From: Candidatus Rokuibacteriota bacterium
Lineage (GTDB): Bacteria > Methylomirabilota > Methylomirabilia > Rokubacteriales > CSP1-6
Assembly (NCBI GenBank): GCA_005887895.1
Contig: VBPC01000292.1
Location: 1-37,233 of the forward strand
Direction: 5' to 3'
Length of the DNA: 37,233 bases
The position numbers and the translations under genes are program-made. The notes below the pieces were generated by a model. It did no database searches, was not told the DNA's origin, and saw only the letters and a program-made list of their open reading frames with translations. Shown in pieces: positions 27,947-35,960 of this stretch. Each line of letters opens with the position of its first letter. The first letter of the stretch is position 1.

Positions 27947-30475
27947 CTACAGCGTACGCGCGACTTCCTCGGTCGAGTACGCCTCGAGGATGTCTCCGGG
28001 CTGGGTGTCCTTGATGTCCACGCCGATGCCGCACTCCAGCCCGGCGAGGACCTCACGCACGTCGTCCTTGAACCGACGGAGCGAGGTGATCGTCCCCTCG
28101 TGCGCGATGGCGTTGCCGCGACGCACCCGCACCTTGGCGCCGCGCACGATCTTGCCCTCCTGCACCATCGAGCCGCACACCGGCCCCAGCTTGGAGATGA
28201 CGAACATCTGCTTGATGAGCGCGCGGCCGAGCAGCGTCTCGCGGATCTCCGGCGCCAGCATGCCCTCCAGGGCCGCCTTGACGTCGTTGATCGCCTCGTA
28301 GATGACGTTGTAGTTGCGGACGTCGACGCCGTTGGCCTGGGCCTGGCCGGCCGCCTTGGGCTCGGCCTTGACGTTGAATCCGAGCACGATGGCGTTGGAC
28401 GCCGAGGCCAGCATCACGTCGCCCTCGTTGATGGCGCCCACCGAGCTGTGAATGACCTTCAGCTTGACCTCGTCGGTCGAGAGCCGCTCGAGCGCCTCGG
28501 CCACCGCCTCCACCGAGCCCTGGACGTCGGCCTTGAGGATCAGGCGCAGCTCCTTGATCTCGCCGGACTTGATCTGCTGCTGCAGGCCTTCCAGCGTGAT
28601 CCGGGTGGCCGCCTTGACCTTGCTCTTGTCGCGATCGGAGCGCATCCCGGCGATCTGCCGGGCCTTGCGCTCGTCCGACACCGCCACCAGCACGTCGCCG
28701 GCCGACGGCACGCCGCTGAGGCCGAGCAGCTCGACGGGATCCGACGGGCCGGCGGACTTCACCTTTCGACCGGCAGGGTCGATGAGCGCGCGGATGCGGC
28801 CGGAGTGCGCGCCGACGACCACGGCGTCGCTCTCGTGCAGCGTGCCGTTCTGAATGAGGACCGTCGCGACCGGGCCGCGGCCCCGATCGAGCCGGCCCTC
28901 GATGATGACCCCGCGCGCGGCCCGGGTCGGATTGGCCTTCAGCTCGAGCACCTCCGACTGGAGCGCGGTCATCTCGAGCAGCTGGTCGATGCCGGTGCCC
29001 TTCTTGGCGGAGGTGGGCACGAAGATCGTCTGACCGCCCCACTCCTCGGGCATCAGGTTGTGGTTCGACAGCTCGCGTTTCACGCGGTCCGGGTCGGCCT
29101 CCGGCTTGTCGATCTTGTTGACGGCCACGATGATCGGGACGTCGGCGGCGCGGGCGTGGTTGATCGCCTCGACCGTCTGCGGCATCACGCCGTCGTCCGC
29201 CGCCACCACCAGGATGACGATGTCGGTGGCCTGGGCGCCGCGCGCGCGCATGGCGGTGAAGGCCTCGTGGCCCGGGGTGTCGAGGAAGGTCACCTTGCCA
29301 TGGCCGGTCACGACCTGGTAAGCGCCGATGTGCTGCGTGATACCGCCGTGCTCCTTCTCGGCCACCTTCGTGCGGCGGATCGCATCGAGCAGCGACGTCT
29401 TGCCGTGGTCGACGTGGCCCATGACGGTCACCACCGGCGGGCGCAGCTGCAGCTGGGCCGGATCGACCTCGCCCTCCTCCTCGATGACGTCGCCCTCGAC
29501 CGAGCGGATCTCGAGATCGAAGTTGAACTTGTCGGCGACCAGCTTGGCCTCGGTCGGGTCGAGCAGGTCGTTGACCATCTTCATGACGCCCAGCTCGATG
29601 AGCGCCTTGATCACCTCACCCGACTTGCGACGCATCTTCTCGGCGAGCTCGGCCACTGTCACGGACTCGCCCACGCGGACGAGCTCGCGCTTGACCTCCG
29701 CCGGCGGCGCCGGCGGCGCTTCCACGTCGGCGGCGGCCGGCGCCGGGCGTGACGTCTCGATCGGCGCGGCCGGCCGCGGGGTCGCGGCGGCCGCCGGGGC
29801 CACCGGCTGGGGCGGACGCGGCGGTGGCGGCGGCGCGGCGGGCCGCGGCGGCCCCTGAGTGATTCGCGGCTGCGAGAACGGTCCCGACGGTCCACGCGAC
29901 GGCCGCGAGGGCGGCGGCGGTGGCGTGGACCGCTCGAGTGGACGGAAGGGAACGATCTTCGGCTCGGGCTTGCGGACGCCGGGCGCCGCCGGCGCCGGCG
30001 CGGCGGCCGCCGGCTTCAGCGGCTCGAGCGGCGGCGCCACCGGAGCGACCTTCGGCGGCTCCGGCGCGATCTCGGCCGCGGGCTTCACGATCGAGGGCGC
30101 CTCGGGCGCGATCTCGACGGGCGCGGCCGGTCTCGGCTTGACGATCGTCGCGGCTGGACGGACCTCGACACTCTCCTCGACGCCGTCCTCCACCTTCTTC
30201 TTGGCGCGCGCGGGCTTCTTCGGCAGCGGCAAGCCGTCGGGGCCGAGCTCGGGCGGGGCCTTCGGCTTGGGGGCTCGCTTGGGCTTGGCGGCCTCCTCGG
30301 GCAGCTCGCGGCCCTTGCCGAGCTTCACCCGCAGCTCGTTGGCGAGCTTCTGATCCAGAGGGGTCATGGCGCGAACGCCCTTGTGGCCCATCTCCTCGGC
30401 CGCGACCATCAGATCCTTGCTGGTCACGCCGAGCTCTTTTGCGAGCTCGATCACCTTGATTTTCGTCGCTGCCAC
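27947..30475 (-). CDS. infB: Translation initiation factor IF-2
   Basis: GTPase that brings fMet-tRNA to the 30S subunit. 842 residues from GTG 30475, which has a purine-rich GAGGTGAGGGGG just before it; the open frame to 30556 lies in repeat DNA and is not used. An N-terminal IF2_N helix ([19 protein letters not shown]) is followed by a ~200-residue Pro/Ala-rich linker, a second IF2_N-like segment ([18 protein letters not shown]), the G domain ([24 protein letters not shown]) and domains II-IV. Length is normal. It lies in the rimP-nusA-ylxR-infB order; no ylxQ/L7Ae gene is between ylxR and infB. Confidence 0.97.
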   Translation of the reverse strand: MAATKIKVIELAKELGVTSKDLMVAAEEMGHKGVRAMTPLDQKLANELRVKLGKGRELPEEAAKPKRAPKPKAPPELGPDGLPLPKKPARAKKKVEDGVEESVEVRPAATIVKPRPAAPVEIAPEAPSIVKPAAEIAPEPPKVAPVAPPLEPLKPAAAAPAPAAPGVRKPEPKIVPFRPLERSTPPPPPSRPSRGPSGPFSQPRITQGPPRPAAPPPPPRPPQPVAPAAAATPRPAAPIETSRPAPAAADVEAPPAPPAEVKRELVRVGESVTVAELAEKMRRKSGEVIKALIELGVMKMVNDLLDPTEAKLVADKFNFDLEIRSVEGDVIEEEGEVDPAQLQLRPPVVTVMGHVDHGKTSLLDAIRRTKVAEKEHGGITQHIGAYQVVTGHGKVTFLDTPGHEAFTAMRARGAQATDIVILVVAADDGVMPQTVEAINHARAADVPIIVAVNKIDKPEADPDRVKRELSNHNLMPEEWGGQTIFVPTSAKKGTGIDQLLEMTALQSEVLELKANPTRAARGVIIEGRLDRGRGPVATVLIQNGTLHESDAVVVGAHSGRIRALIDPAGRKVKSAGPSDPVELLGLSGVPSAGDVLVAVSDERKARQIAGMRSDRDKSKVKAATRITLEGLQQQIKSGEIKELRLILKADVQGSVEAVAEALERLSTDEVKLKVIHSSVGAINEGDVMLASASNAIVLGFNVKAEPKAAGQAQANGVDVRNYNVIYEAINDVKAALEGMLAPEIRETLLGRALIKQMFVISKLGPVCGSMVQEGKIVRGAKVRVRRGNAIAHEGTITSLRRFKDDVREVLAGLECGIGVDIKDTQPGDILEAYSTEEVARTL

Positions 30476-30505
30476 GTCCCCCTCACCTCTCCTAGTTTGG
30501 AACCG

Positions 30506-30700
30506 GGGGCCCCGAAATGGCCCCCAGACCCCCAAACGTTCGCAGCGTCTCGGCAAAGCCGCGACGCCGCTCTGTCACGCGCGCCGTCCTCGAGGGGCCC
30601 CGACATGGCCCCCAGACCCCCAAACGTTCGCAGCGTCTGGGCAAAGCCGCGACGCCGCTCTGTCACGCGCGCCGTCCTCGAGGGGCCCCGACATGGCCCC
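30506..30700. repeat. 88-bp tandem repeat, two full copies and a partial third
   Basis: Units start at 30506, 30594 and 30682, each with GGGGCCCCGA; the first two differ at about 2 of 88 bases. Each contains a GCGTC..GGC-AAA-GCC..GACGC hairpin and a GGGGCC/GGCCCC stem. On the minus strand the sequence CGGCTTTGCCC and, further on, GTTTGGGGG resemble the element at 882-920. The repeat forms the ylxR 3' end and the ylxR-infB gap. Confidence 0.85.
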
Positions 30701-30955
30701 GAGAGCCCCGGCCGCCAGCACCGTGAGCGCCAGTCCCTCGTCGGGCCGGCACGCGGCCCGAAACGCATGCGCGAGCCGTCCGCTCTTCAGCGCGCGCTCC
30801 ACGCAGTCCGACGCGGCGCACACGTAGGCGCCGCGCCCCGTCGCCCGCGCCCCCACGACCACGACACCGTCCGCGCGCCGCACGAGGCGTACGAGCTCCC
30901 GCTTGGGGCGGCGCTGCCGGCAACCGAGACACGTACGAGTCGGCGCATGCTTCAC
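30575..30955 (-). CDS. ylxR: YlxR family RNA-binding protein with repeat-derived tail
   Basis: 126 residues from GTG 30955, which overlaps the nusA stop (GTGA). The family domain (~1-80) has RTCLGCRQRRPKRELVRLVR and the GRGAYVC/CVERAL segment. Members are usually about 90-100 residues. The last ~45 residues (GAMSGPLEDGARDRAAS onwards) are encoded by the 88-bp tandem repeat and are not family-like. YlxR homologues bind RNA or RNase P; the tail role is unknown. The stop at 30575 lies within the first repeat unit, 99 nt before infB. Confidence 0.88.
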   Translation of the reverse strand: MKHAPTRTCLGCRQRRPKRELVRLVRRADGVVVVGARATGRGAYVCAASDCVERALKSGRLAHAFRAACRPDEGLALTVLAAGALGAMSGPLEDGARDRAASRLCPDAANVWGSGGHVGAPRGRRA

Positions 30956-32289
30956 GTGCCCGGCGTCGGCGGCTCGGCGTCGCCCGCCGGCGCGTCGCCG
31001 GCGGGTGGGCTCTCCGGCGCCGGCTGGTTGCGGGCCGTCAGCCATTCCTCGGCGGCCGCGTAGATCTTGTCGGCGCGGTCGCCCACCGGCGGCAGCGCCG
31101 CCAGCGCCTCGCGACCGGCGTCGACGATCGCGCGCGGCGAGCCGAGCCCGGCCGCCTCGAGCGCCTCGACGACCTCGGCGCTGCCGCCGGCGAAGGCCTG
31201 CAACGCGGCCTTGGCCTCTTCGGCGTCCGCCCGCTCGGTCTCGATCTCCGACTCGCTCTTGATGTCGATGCGCATGCCGGTCAGCTTGGCCGCCAGCCGC
31301 GCGTTCTGCCCCTTCTTGCCGATCGCCAGCGAGAGCTGGTTGTCCGGCACGATCACCAGCGCGGACGGCGGAGCCTCGGCACCCTCCTCGGCCACGATGA
31401 CCGACGAGACCTTGGCAGGCGACAGCGCCCGCGCCACGAACGTCGAGGGGTCGTGCGACCACTCGATGATGTCGATCTTTTCCCCGCGCAGCTCGCGGCT
31501 GATCACCTGGATGCGGGTGCCGCGCAGCCCGACGCAGGCGCCGATCGGATCGACGTCGCGCTTGGTCGACGCGACCGCGACCTTGGCGCGCTCACCGGCC
31601 TCGCGGGCGGTGGCCTTGACGACGACGATCCCCTCCTGGATCTCGGGGATCTCCGTCTCGAACAGGCGGGCCAGGTAGCCGGGATGCGTCCGTGAGAGCG
31701 TGATCTGCGGCCCCTTGGCCGAGCGCCGCACCTCGAGCACGAAGGCGCGGATGCGATCCCCGGGGTTGTAGCGCTCGCCGGGGATCTGCTCGCGCTCGGG
31801 CAGGATCGCCTCGGCCTTGCCGATCTCGAGGATCACGTTGCGCTTTTCGATCCGGTGCACGACGCCGCGCAGGATCTGGCCCTCCTTGCCGATGAACTCC
31901 GAGTAGATCCCCTCGCGCTCCGCATCGCGGACCTTCTGGAGGATCACCTGCTTGGCGGTCTGCGCCGCGATGCGGCCCAGATCCTGGAGCGGCTTCTCCT
32001 GCAGCAGCTCCAGCTCCACGTCCAGCTCGGCCTCGGGGTTCAGGGCCTTGGCGTCCGTGAGGCTGATCTCGGTCTCGGGGTCACCGACCTCCTCGACGAC
32101 CTTCTTGCGATGATAGACGCGGAACTCGCCGGTCTTGCGGTCGATGTGGATGCGGACATTGTCCCCGGGCCCGAGCGATTTCCGCGAGGCCGACAGCAGG
32201 GCGGACTCCAGCGCCTCGAAGAGGACCTCCTTGTCGATCCCCTTCTCGCGTCCCAGCTGCTCGATGACCATGATCAATTCGCGATTCAT
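30952..32289 (-). CDS. nusA: Transcription elongation/termination factor NusA
   Basis: Binds RNA polymerase and modulates pausing, termination and antitermination. 445 residues: N-terminal polymerase-binding domain (~1-125), S1 domain (~130-200), KH1 and KH2 (~205-345; LRGTRIQVISRELRGEKIDI and SLAIGKKGQNARLAAKLTG), then a helical acidic C-terminal part with one helix-hairpin-helix-like unit (~365-425) and a Pro/Ala tail. ATG 32289 overlaps the rimP stop (ATGA). Autoregulation is known for this operon type and fits the leader hairpin seen upstream of rimP. Confidence 0.96.
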   Translation of the reverse strand: MNRELIMVIEQLGREKGIDKEVLFEALESALLSASRKSLGPGDNVRIHIDRKTGEFRVYHRKKVVEEVGDPETEISLTDAKALNPEAELDVELELLQEKPLQDLGRIAAQTAKQVILQKVRDAEREGIYSEFIGKEGQILRGVVHRIEKRNVILEIGKAEAILPEREQIPGERYNPGDRIRAFVLEVRRSAKGPQITLSRTHPGYLARLFETEIPEIQEGIVVVKATAREAGERAKVAVASTKRDVDPIGACVGLRGTRIQVISRELRGEKIDIIEWSHDPSTFVARALSPAKVSSVIVAEEGAEAPPSALVIVPDNQLSLAIGKKGQNARLAAKLTGMRIDIKSESEIETERADAEEAKAALQAFAGGSAEVVEALEAAGLGSPRAIVDAGREALAALPPVGDRADKIYAAAEEWLTARNQPAPESPPAGDAPAGDAEPPTPGT

Positions 32290-32762
32290 AGCACTGACGG
32301 CCGTCGTGGCCAGGGAACCTCCGCCTCCAGCCTCGCCTTGGTGACGCGAGCCCGTTCCAGCTCGATCCGCTCGCCGTCGCGCTCGAGCGTGAGCCGGGCG
32401 GCGTCCACGTCCACCAGGCGGCCCCGAAACTCCTCTCCGCCGGCCACCCAGCACTGCACCTGCTTGCCGAGCGCCCAGCGAAACTCGCGGTCCTTCCGGA
32501 GCTGGCGATCCAGCCCCGGCGACGACACCTCGAGATCGTACCCCTCCTCGATCAGGGCGGCGGCATCGAGCGCATCGCCCACCTCGCGGCTGGCGCGGCG
32601 GCAATCCTCGATGCCCACGCCGCCGGGTTTGTCGACGAACAACCGCAACACCCCACGCGGCCGGTGCGCCCGCCACTCGAGGTCTACGAGCGTGAGCCCG
32701 TGATCGCGGAGTACGGGCTGCACGACCTCCTCGATCCGGAGCTCGCGTTCGTCGTCCTGCAT
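32286..32762 (-). CDS. rimP: Ribosome maturation factor RimP
   Basis: 30S assembly factor. 158 residues: an N-terminal alpha/beta domain (LRIEEVVQPVLRDHGLTLVDLE, then the GGVGIEDCRRASREV helix and YDLEVSSPGLDR motif) and a C-terminal SH3-like domain (~90-150). First gene of the rimP-nusA-infB unit, with a short leader upstream containing promoter- and terminator-like sequences. ATG 32762; the ribosome site is weak (GGGTGGC). Confidence 0.94.
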   Translation of the reverse strand: MQDDERELRIEEVVQPVLRDHGLTLVDLEWRAHRPRGVLRLFVDKPGGVGIEDCRRASREVGDALDAAALIEEGYDLEVSSPGLDRQLRKDREFRWALGKQVQCWVAGGEEFRGRLVDVDAARLTLERDGERIELERARVTKARLEAEVPWPRRPSVL

Positions 32763-32771
32763 GCCACCCGA

Positions 32772-32815
32772 CTAAAGTAAAAAAGTGGGCAAGGCCCACT
32801 TTTTCAGGACTTTAG
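32772..32815 (-). terminator. Terminator-like hairpin between proS and rimP
   Basis: Inner arms (A5)GTGGGC 32780-32790 and GCCCAC(T5) 32794-32804 with a 3-nt loop; on the minus strand six Ts follow. Outer arms CTAAAGT (32772-32778) and ACTTTAG (32809-32815) extend the symmetry. It can end proS transcription. Because a promoter-like sequence overlaps its far arm, it may also lie in the rimP leader as an attenuator. Confidence 0.85.
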
Positions 32816-32837
32816 CACGGGTGTCGTCGGGAGGCAA
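32809..32837 (-). promoter_or_regulatory. Possible rimP operon promoter upstream of the hairpin
   Basis: Minus-strand TTGCCT (32837-32832), 17-nt spacer, TAAAGT (32814-32809), each 4 of 6 to consensus, starting right after the proS stop. Transcripts starting ~7 nt downstream would contain the inner terminator hairpin. Confidence 0.35.
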
Positions 32838-32838
32838 G

Positions 32839-34518
32839 TCAGCGCGAGGCCCGGAAGACCTCCAGACCCCTGATGGTGTCGATCACGCGGTCTCTGGCGA
32901 CCCGGTGCTCCGCGCGGGGCGCGCGCCGCTCCTTGATCTCGACCACGCCCTCCTTGGCGAGGGCGTTGCCGACGGTGACGCGCACCGGCATGCCGAGCAG
33001 ATCGGCGTCCTTGAACTTCACCCCGGGGCGCTCGTCACGGTCGTCCAGGAGCGCGTCGAGGCCAGCGGCGCGACAGCCGGCGTAGACCTCCTCGGCGGCG
33101 GCCACCTGGGCCGCATCGCGCAGGCTCACGACGACGATGTGGACGTGGAACGGCGCGATCGAGGCGGGCCAGACGATGCCGTCGGCATCGGCGCACTGCT
33201 CCACGGCGGCGGCGGCGATCCGCGCGGGGCCGATGCCGTAGCTGCCCATGATGATCGGCTGCTCCTTGCCGCCCTCGTCGAGGAACATCGCGCCGAGCGC
33301 GTCGGAGTACTTCGTGCCGAGCTTGAAGATGTTGCCGACCTCGATCACCTTCTCGACCGCCAGCGGCTTGCCGCATTCCACGCAGGCCTCGCCCGCCGCG
33401 ACCGTGTGGAGATCGACGAAGCGCGGCTCGAAGTCGCGGCCCGGCGTCACCCCGCGCAGGTGGAAGCCCTCGCGGTTAGCGCCGGTCACGTAGACGCCGC
33501 CGCGGAGGTGCTCGTCGGCGAGGACTGGCACGTGAGCGCCGACCGGACCGACCGAGCCGGCCGGGGCGCCGAGATGCTGGCGCACCTCGTCCCCGCCGAG
33601 CGCCCGCGCGAGCTTGCGTTCGTGGAGCGCGTGATCGCCGCGCACCAGCACCAGCACGGGTCCCGTGCGCCGCCCGACGTAGAGCAGCGACTTGAGCATC
33701 AGCCGCGGATCGACCTTCAGCAGCGCGCTGACCTCGGCGATGGTGCGCGCGTTCGGCGTGGCGACCTCCTCACGGCTCGCGGGAGGGAACCCGGGCGGAG
33801 CCGGAACGCCGCGCGCGATCTCCACGTTGGCCGCGTAGCCGCAGCCGGCGCAGATCGCGATCTCGTCCTCGCCGGCCGCGCACGGCGCCAGGAACTCGTG
33901 GGCGCCGAGCCCGCCCATCATGCCGGTGTCGGACTGGGCGACGTAGAAGCGGAGGCCACAGCGCTCGAAGATCCTGCGGTAGGCGCCCTCGTGGGCGGCG
34001 TAGGAGCGCTCGAGGGCAGCGAGGTCGGGGTCGAGCGTGTAGGAATCCTTCATGACGAACTCGCGCGTGCGCAGCACGCCCGAGCGCGGCCGGGCCTCGT
34101 CCCGCTCCTTGGTCTGGATCTGGTACCAGATCTGCGGCAGGTCCCGGTACGAGCGGATCTCCCGGGCGGCCAGCCAGGCGATGACCTCCTCGTGCGTCAT
34201 GCCGAGCACCATGTCGCGTCCGTAGCGGTCCTGCAGCTTGAACATCTCCGGGATGCCTTCCCACCGGCCGCTCTTCTGCCAGATGTCGGCGGGCTGGAGC
34301 ACGGGCATCGAGATCTCCTGCCCGCCGATCGCGTTCATCTCCTCGCGAATGATCGCGTCGATCTTCTCCATCACGCGAAGTCCGATCGGGAGGTAGACGT
34401 AGATGCCGGCCGCGAGCTGGCGCACGAGGCCCGCCCGCAGCATGAGCTTGTGCGAGAGGGCTTCGGCGTCGGCGGGATCCTCGCGGAGCGTGGGAACGAG
34501 CGACTTCGCGAGGCGCAT
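32839..34518 (-). CDS. proS: Prolyl-tRNA synthetase (bacterial type)
   Basis: Charges tRNA-Pro. 559 residues with class II motif 2 (QIQTKERDEARPRSGVLRTREF), motif 3 (GSYGIGPAR), the bacterial editing/insertion domain (~225-400) and a C-terminal anticodon-binding domain (PFHVHIVVVS onwards). The insertion domain seems ~8 residues short: ALGGDEVR is followed directly by QHLGAPAGSVGPVG, where homologues have a short stretch first. That is within natural variation. ATG 34518 directly follows the ferredoxin stop. Terminated by the hairpin at 32772-32815. Confidence 0.96.
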   Translation of the reverse strand: MRLAKSLVPTLREDPADAEALSHKLMLRAGLVRQLAAGIYVYLPIGLRVMEKIDAIIREEMNAIGGQEISMPVLQPADIWQKSGRWEGIPEMFKLQDRYGRDMVLGMTHEEVIAWLAAREIRSYRDLPQIWYQIQTKERDEARPRSGVLRTREFVMKDSYTLDPDLAALERSYAAHEGAYRRIFERCGLRFYVAQSDTGMMGGLGAHEFLAPCAAGEDEIAICAGCGYAANVEIARGVPAPPGFPPASREEVATPNARTIAEVSALLKVDPRLMLKSLLYVGRRTGPVLVLVRGDHALHERKLARALGGDEVRQHLGAPAGSVGPVGAHVPVLADEHLRGGVYVTGANREGFHLRGVTPGRDFEPRFVDLHTVAAGEACVECGKPLAVEKVIEVGNIFKLGTKYSDALGAMFLDEGGKEQPIIMGSYGIGPARIAAAAVEQCADADGIVWPASIAPFHVHIVVVSLRDAAQVAAAEEVYAGCRAAGLDALLDDRDERPGVKFKDADLLGMPVRVTVGNALAKEGVVEIKERRAPRAEHRVARDRVIDTIRGLEVFRASR

Positions 34519-34851
34519 CTAGTGCGCGTCTTTCGTCTTGTTGGCGCCCTTGACGCCGGGCTCGTAGCGGAGCCGCTCGACCGGCTTGCCGCCGAGGATG
34601 TGCGACTGCGCGATCTCGGCCAGGTCGGCCTCCTGCACCCCCGCGTACCACACGTTCTCCGGATAGACGACGATCATCGGACCGTGGCCGCACTGCGAGA
34701 AACAGCCGGCCTTGTTGATGCGGATGTCCTGCTGGCGGCCGCCCTTGACGACCTCGGCGCGGAGGAGCTTCACGAACTTCTCGACGTCGCCCTGGGTCGG
34801 GCATGTCTCGCCGCTGGTGCACACGAACACGTGGCAGTCGTACTGTCCCAT
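34519..34851 (-). CDS. Thioredoxin-like 2Fe-2S ferredoxin
   Basis: 110-residue protein of the thioredoxin-fold 2Fe-2S family (Shethna/Azotobacter FdI-like; related to NuoE C-terminal domain). Cys ligands are probably the two in VCTSGETCP (~11 and 17) and the two in AGCFSQCGHGP (~50 and 54); VVYPENVWYAGV is the typical following strand. It shares one base with the ispG stop (TGATG) and its stop abuts proS. IspG needs low-potential electrons, so this may be its donor, but that rests on adjacency only. Confidence 0.9.
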   Translation of the reverse strand: MGQYDCHVFVCTSGETCPTQGDVEKFVKLLRAEVVKGGRQQDIRINKAGCFSQCGHGPMIVVYPENVWYAGVQEADLAEIAQSHILGGKPVERLRYEPGVKGANKTKDAH

Positions 34852-35948
34852 CAGGCGCTCGCTCCCGCCGCTTCCTTCGCGGCCCGCCGCTCGGCGAGGT
34901 ACTTGTCGACCTCCTCGCGCATCGCGCTCACGATGTCCTTCTCGGGCACCTTCCGGATGACCTCGCCGCCCTTGAAGATGAGCCCGATCCCGCGGCCGCC
35001 GGCCACGCCGATGTCGGCCGCCCGCGCCTCGCCCGGCCCGTTGACCTCACAGCCCATGACGGCGATGTGGATCTCCTCGTTGAGGCCGCGGAACTCGTCC
35101 TCCACCTGCTTGGCGAGCTTCACCAGATCGACGTCGGCGCGGCCGCACGACGGGCACGACACGAAGGTGAGGCCGCCCTTGCGGAGGCCGAGCGATTTCA
35201 GGATGTCGATGCCGACCCGGACCTCCTCGGTGGGATCGGCCGAGAGCGACACCCGGATCGTGTCGCCGATGCCCTCGCTCAGGAGCGCGCCGAGGCCGAC
35301 CGCGGACTTGATCGTCCCCACCCCCGGCGTGCCGGCCTCGGTGACGCCGAGGTGGAACGGATAGTCGACCTGGTCGGCCAGCATGCGGTAAGCCTCGATC
35401 ATCATCAGCGGGTCGGAGGCCTTCAGCGACACCTTCATCTCGGGGTAGCCGCAGTCCTCGAGGATGTGGATGTGCCGCAGCGCCGATTCGACCATCCCCT
35501 GCGCGGTGGGACCGCTGTATTTCTCCAGGAGATCCTTCTCCAGCGAGCCGGCGTTGACGCCGATCCGGATCGGGATCTTGCGCTCCTTGGCCAGCGCCAC
35601 GACCTCCAGCACGAACTTCCTGCCGCCGATGTTGCCGGGGTTGAGCCGCAGGCCGTCCACGCCCTGCTCGAGGGCGATGAGGGCCAGCTTGTAGTTGAAG
35701 TGGATGTCGGCCACCAGCGGGATGCGGATCTGACGCTTGATCTCGCCGAGCTTCTCGGCCGCCTCCCGTACCGGCACCGCGCAGCGGACGACGTCGCAGC
35801 CGGCCGCCTCCAGCGACCAGATCTCCAGCAGCGTGGCCTCCACGTTGCGCGTGTCGGTTTTGGTCATGGACTGCACGGTGATCGGGGCGCCGCCGCCGAC
35901 CTTGACGTTGCCCACCTGGATCTGCCGTGTTGTGCGCCGAGTGATCAT
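34851..35948 (-). CDS. ispG: (E)-4-hydroxy-3-methylbut-2-enyl-diphosphate synthase
   Basis: Penultimate enzyme of the MEP isoprenoid pathway, using a 4Fe-4S cluster to reduce MEcPP to HMBPP. 365 residues. N-terminal TIM barrel begins RRTTRQIQVGNVKVGGGAP and has VADIHFNYKLAL and LRLNPGNIG; the C-terminal cluster domain has CPSCGR and MGCEVNGPGEA providing the three Cys ligands and Glu. Single-barrel bacterial form. ATG 35948, 12 nt after rseP stop; the rseP-ispG-proS order is common. Confidence 0.96.
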   Translation of the reverse strand: MITRRTTRQIQVGNVKVGGGAPITVQSMTKTDTRNVEATLLEIWSLEAAGCDVVRCAVPVREAAEKLGEIKRQIRIPLVADIHFNYKLALIALEQGVDGLRLNPGNIGGRKFVLEVVALAKERKIPIRIGVNAGSLEKDLLEKYSGPTAQGMVESALRHIHILEDCGYPEMKVSLKASDPLMMIEAYRMLADQVDYPFHLGVTEAGTPGVGTIKSAVGLGALLSEGIGDTIRVSLSADPTEEVRVGIDILKSLGLRKGGLTFVSCPSCGRADVDLVKLAKQVEDEFRGLNEEIHIAVMGCEVNGPGEARAADIGVAGGRGIGLIFKGGEVIRKVPEKDIVSAMREEVDKYLAERRAAKEAAGASA

Positions 35949-35960
35949 CCGTCCCCCGTC

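Noticed and set aside
30506..30700. Tandem repeat as a CRISPR array
   Set aside because: The 88-bp units are contiguous with no unique spacers and there are no cas genes.
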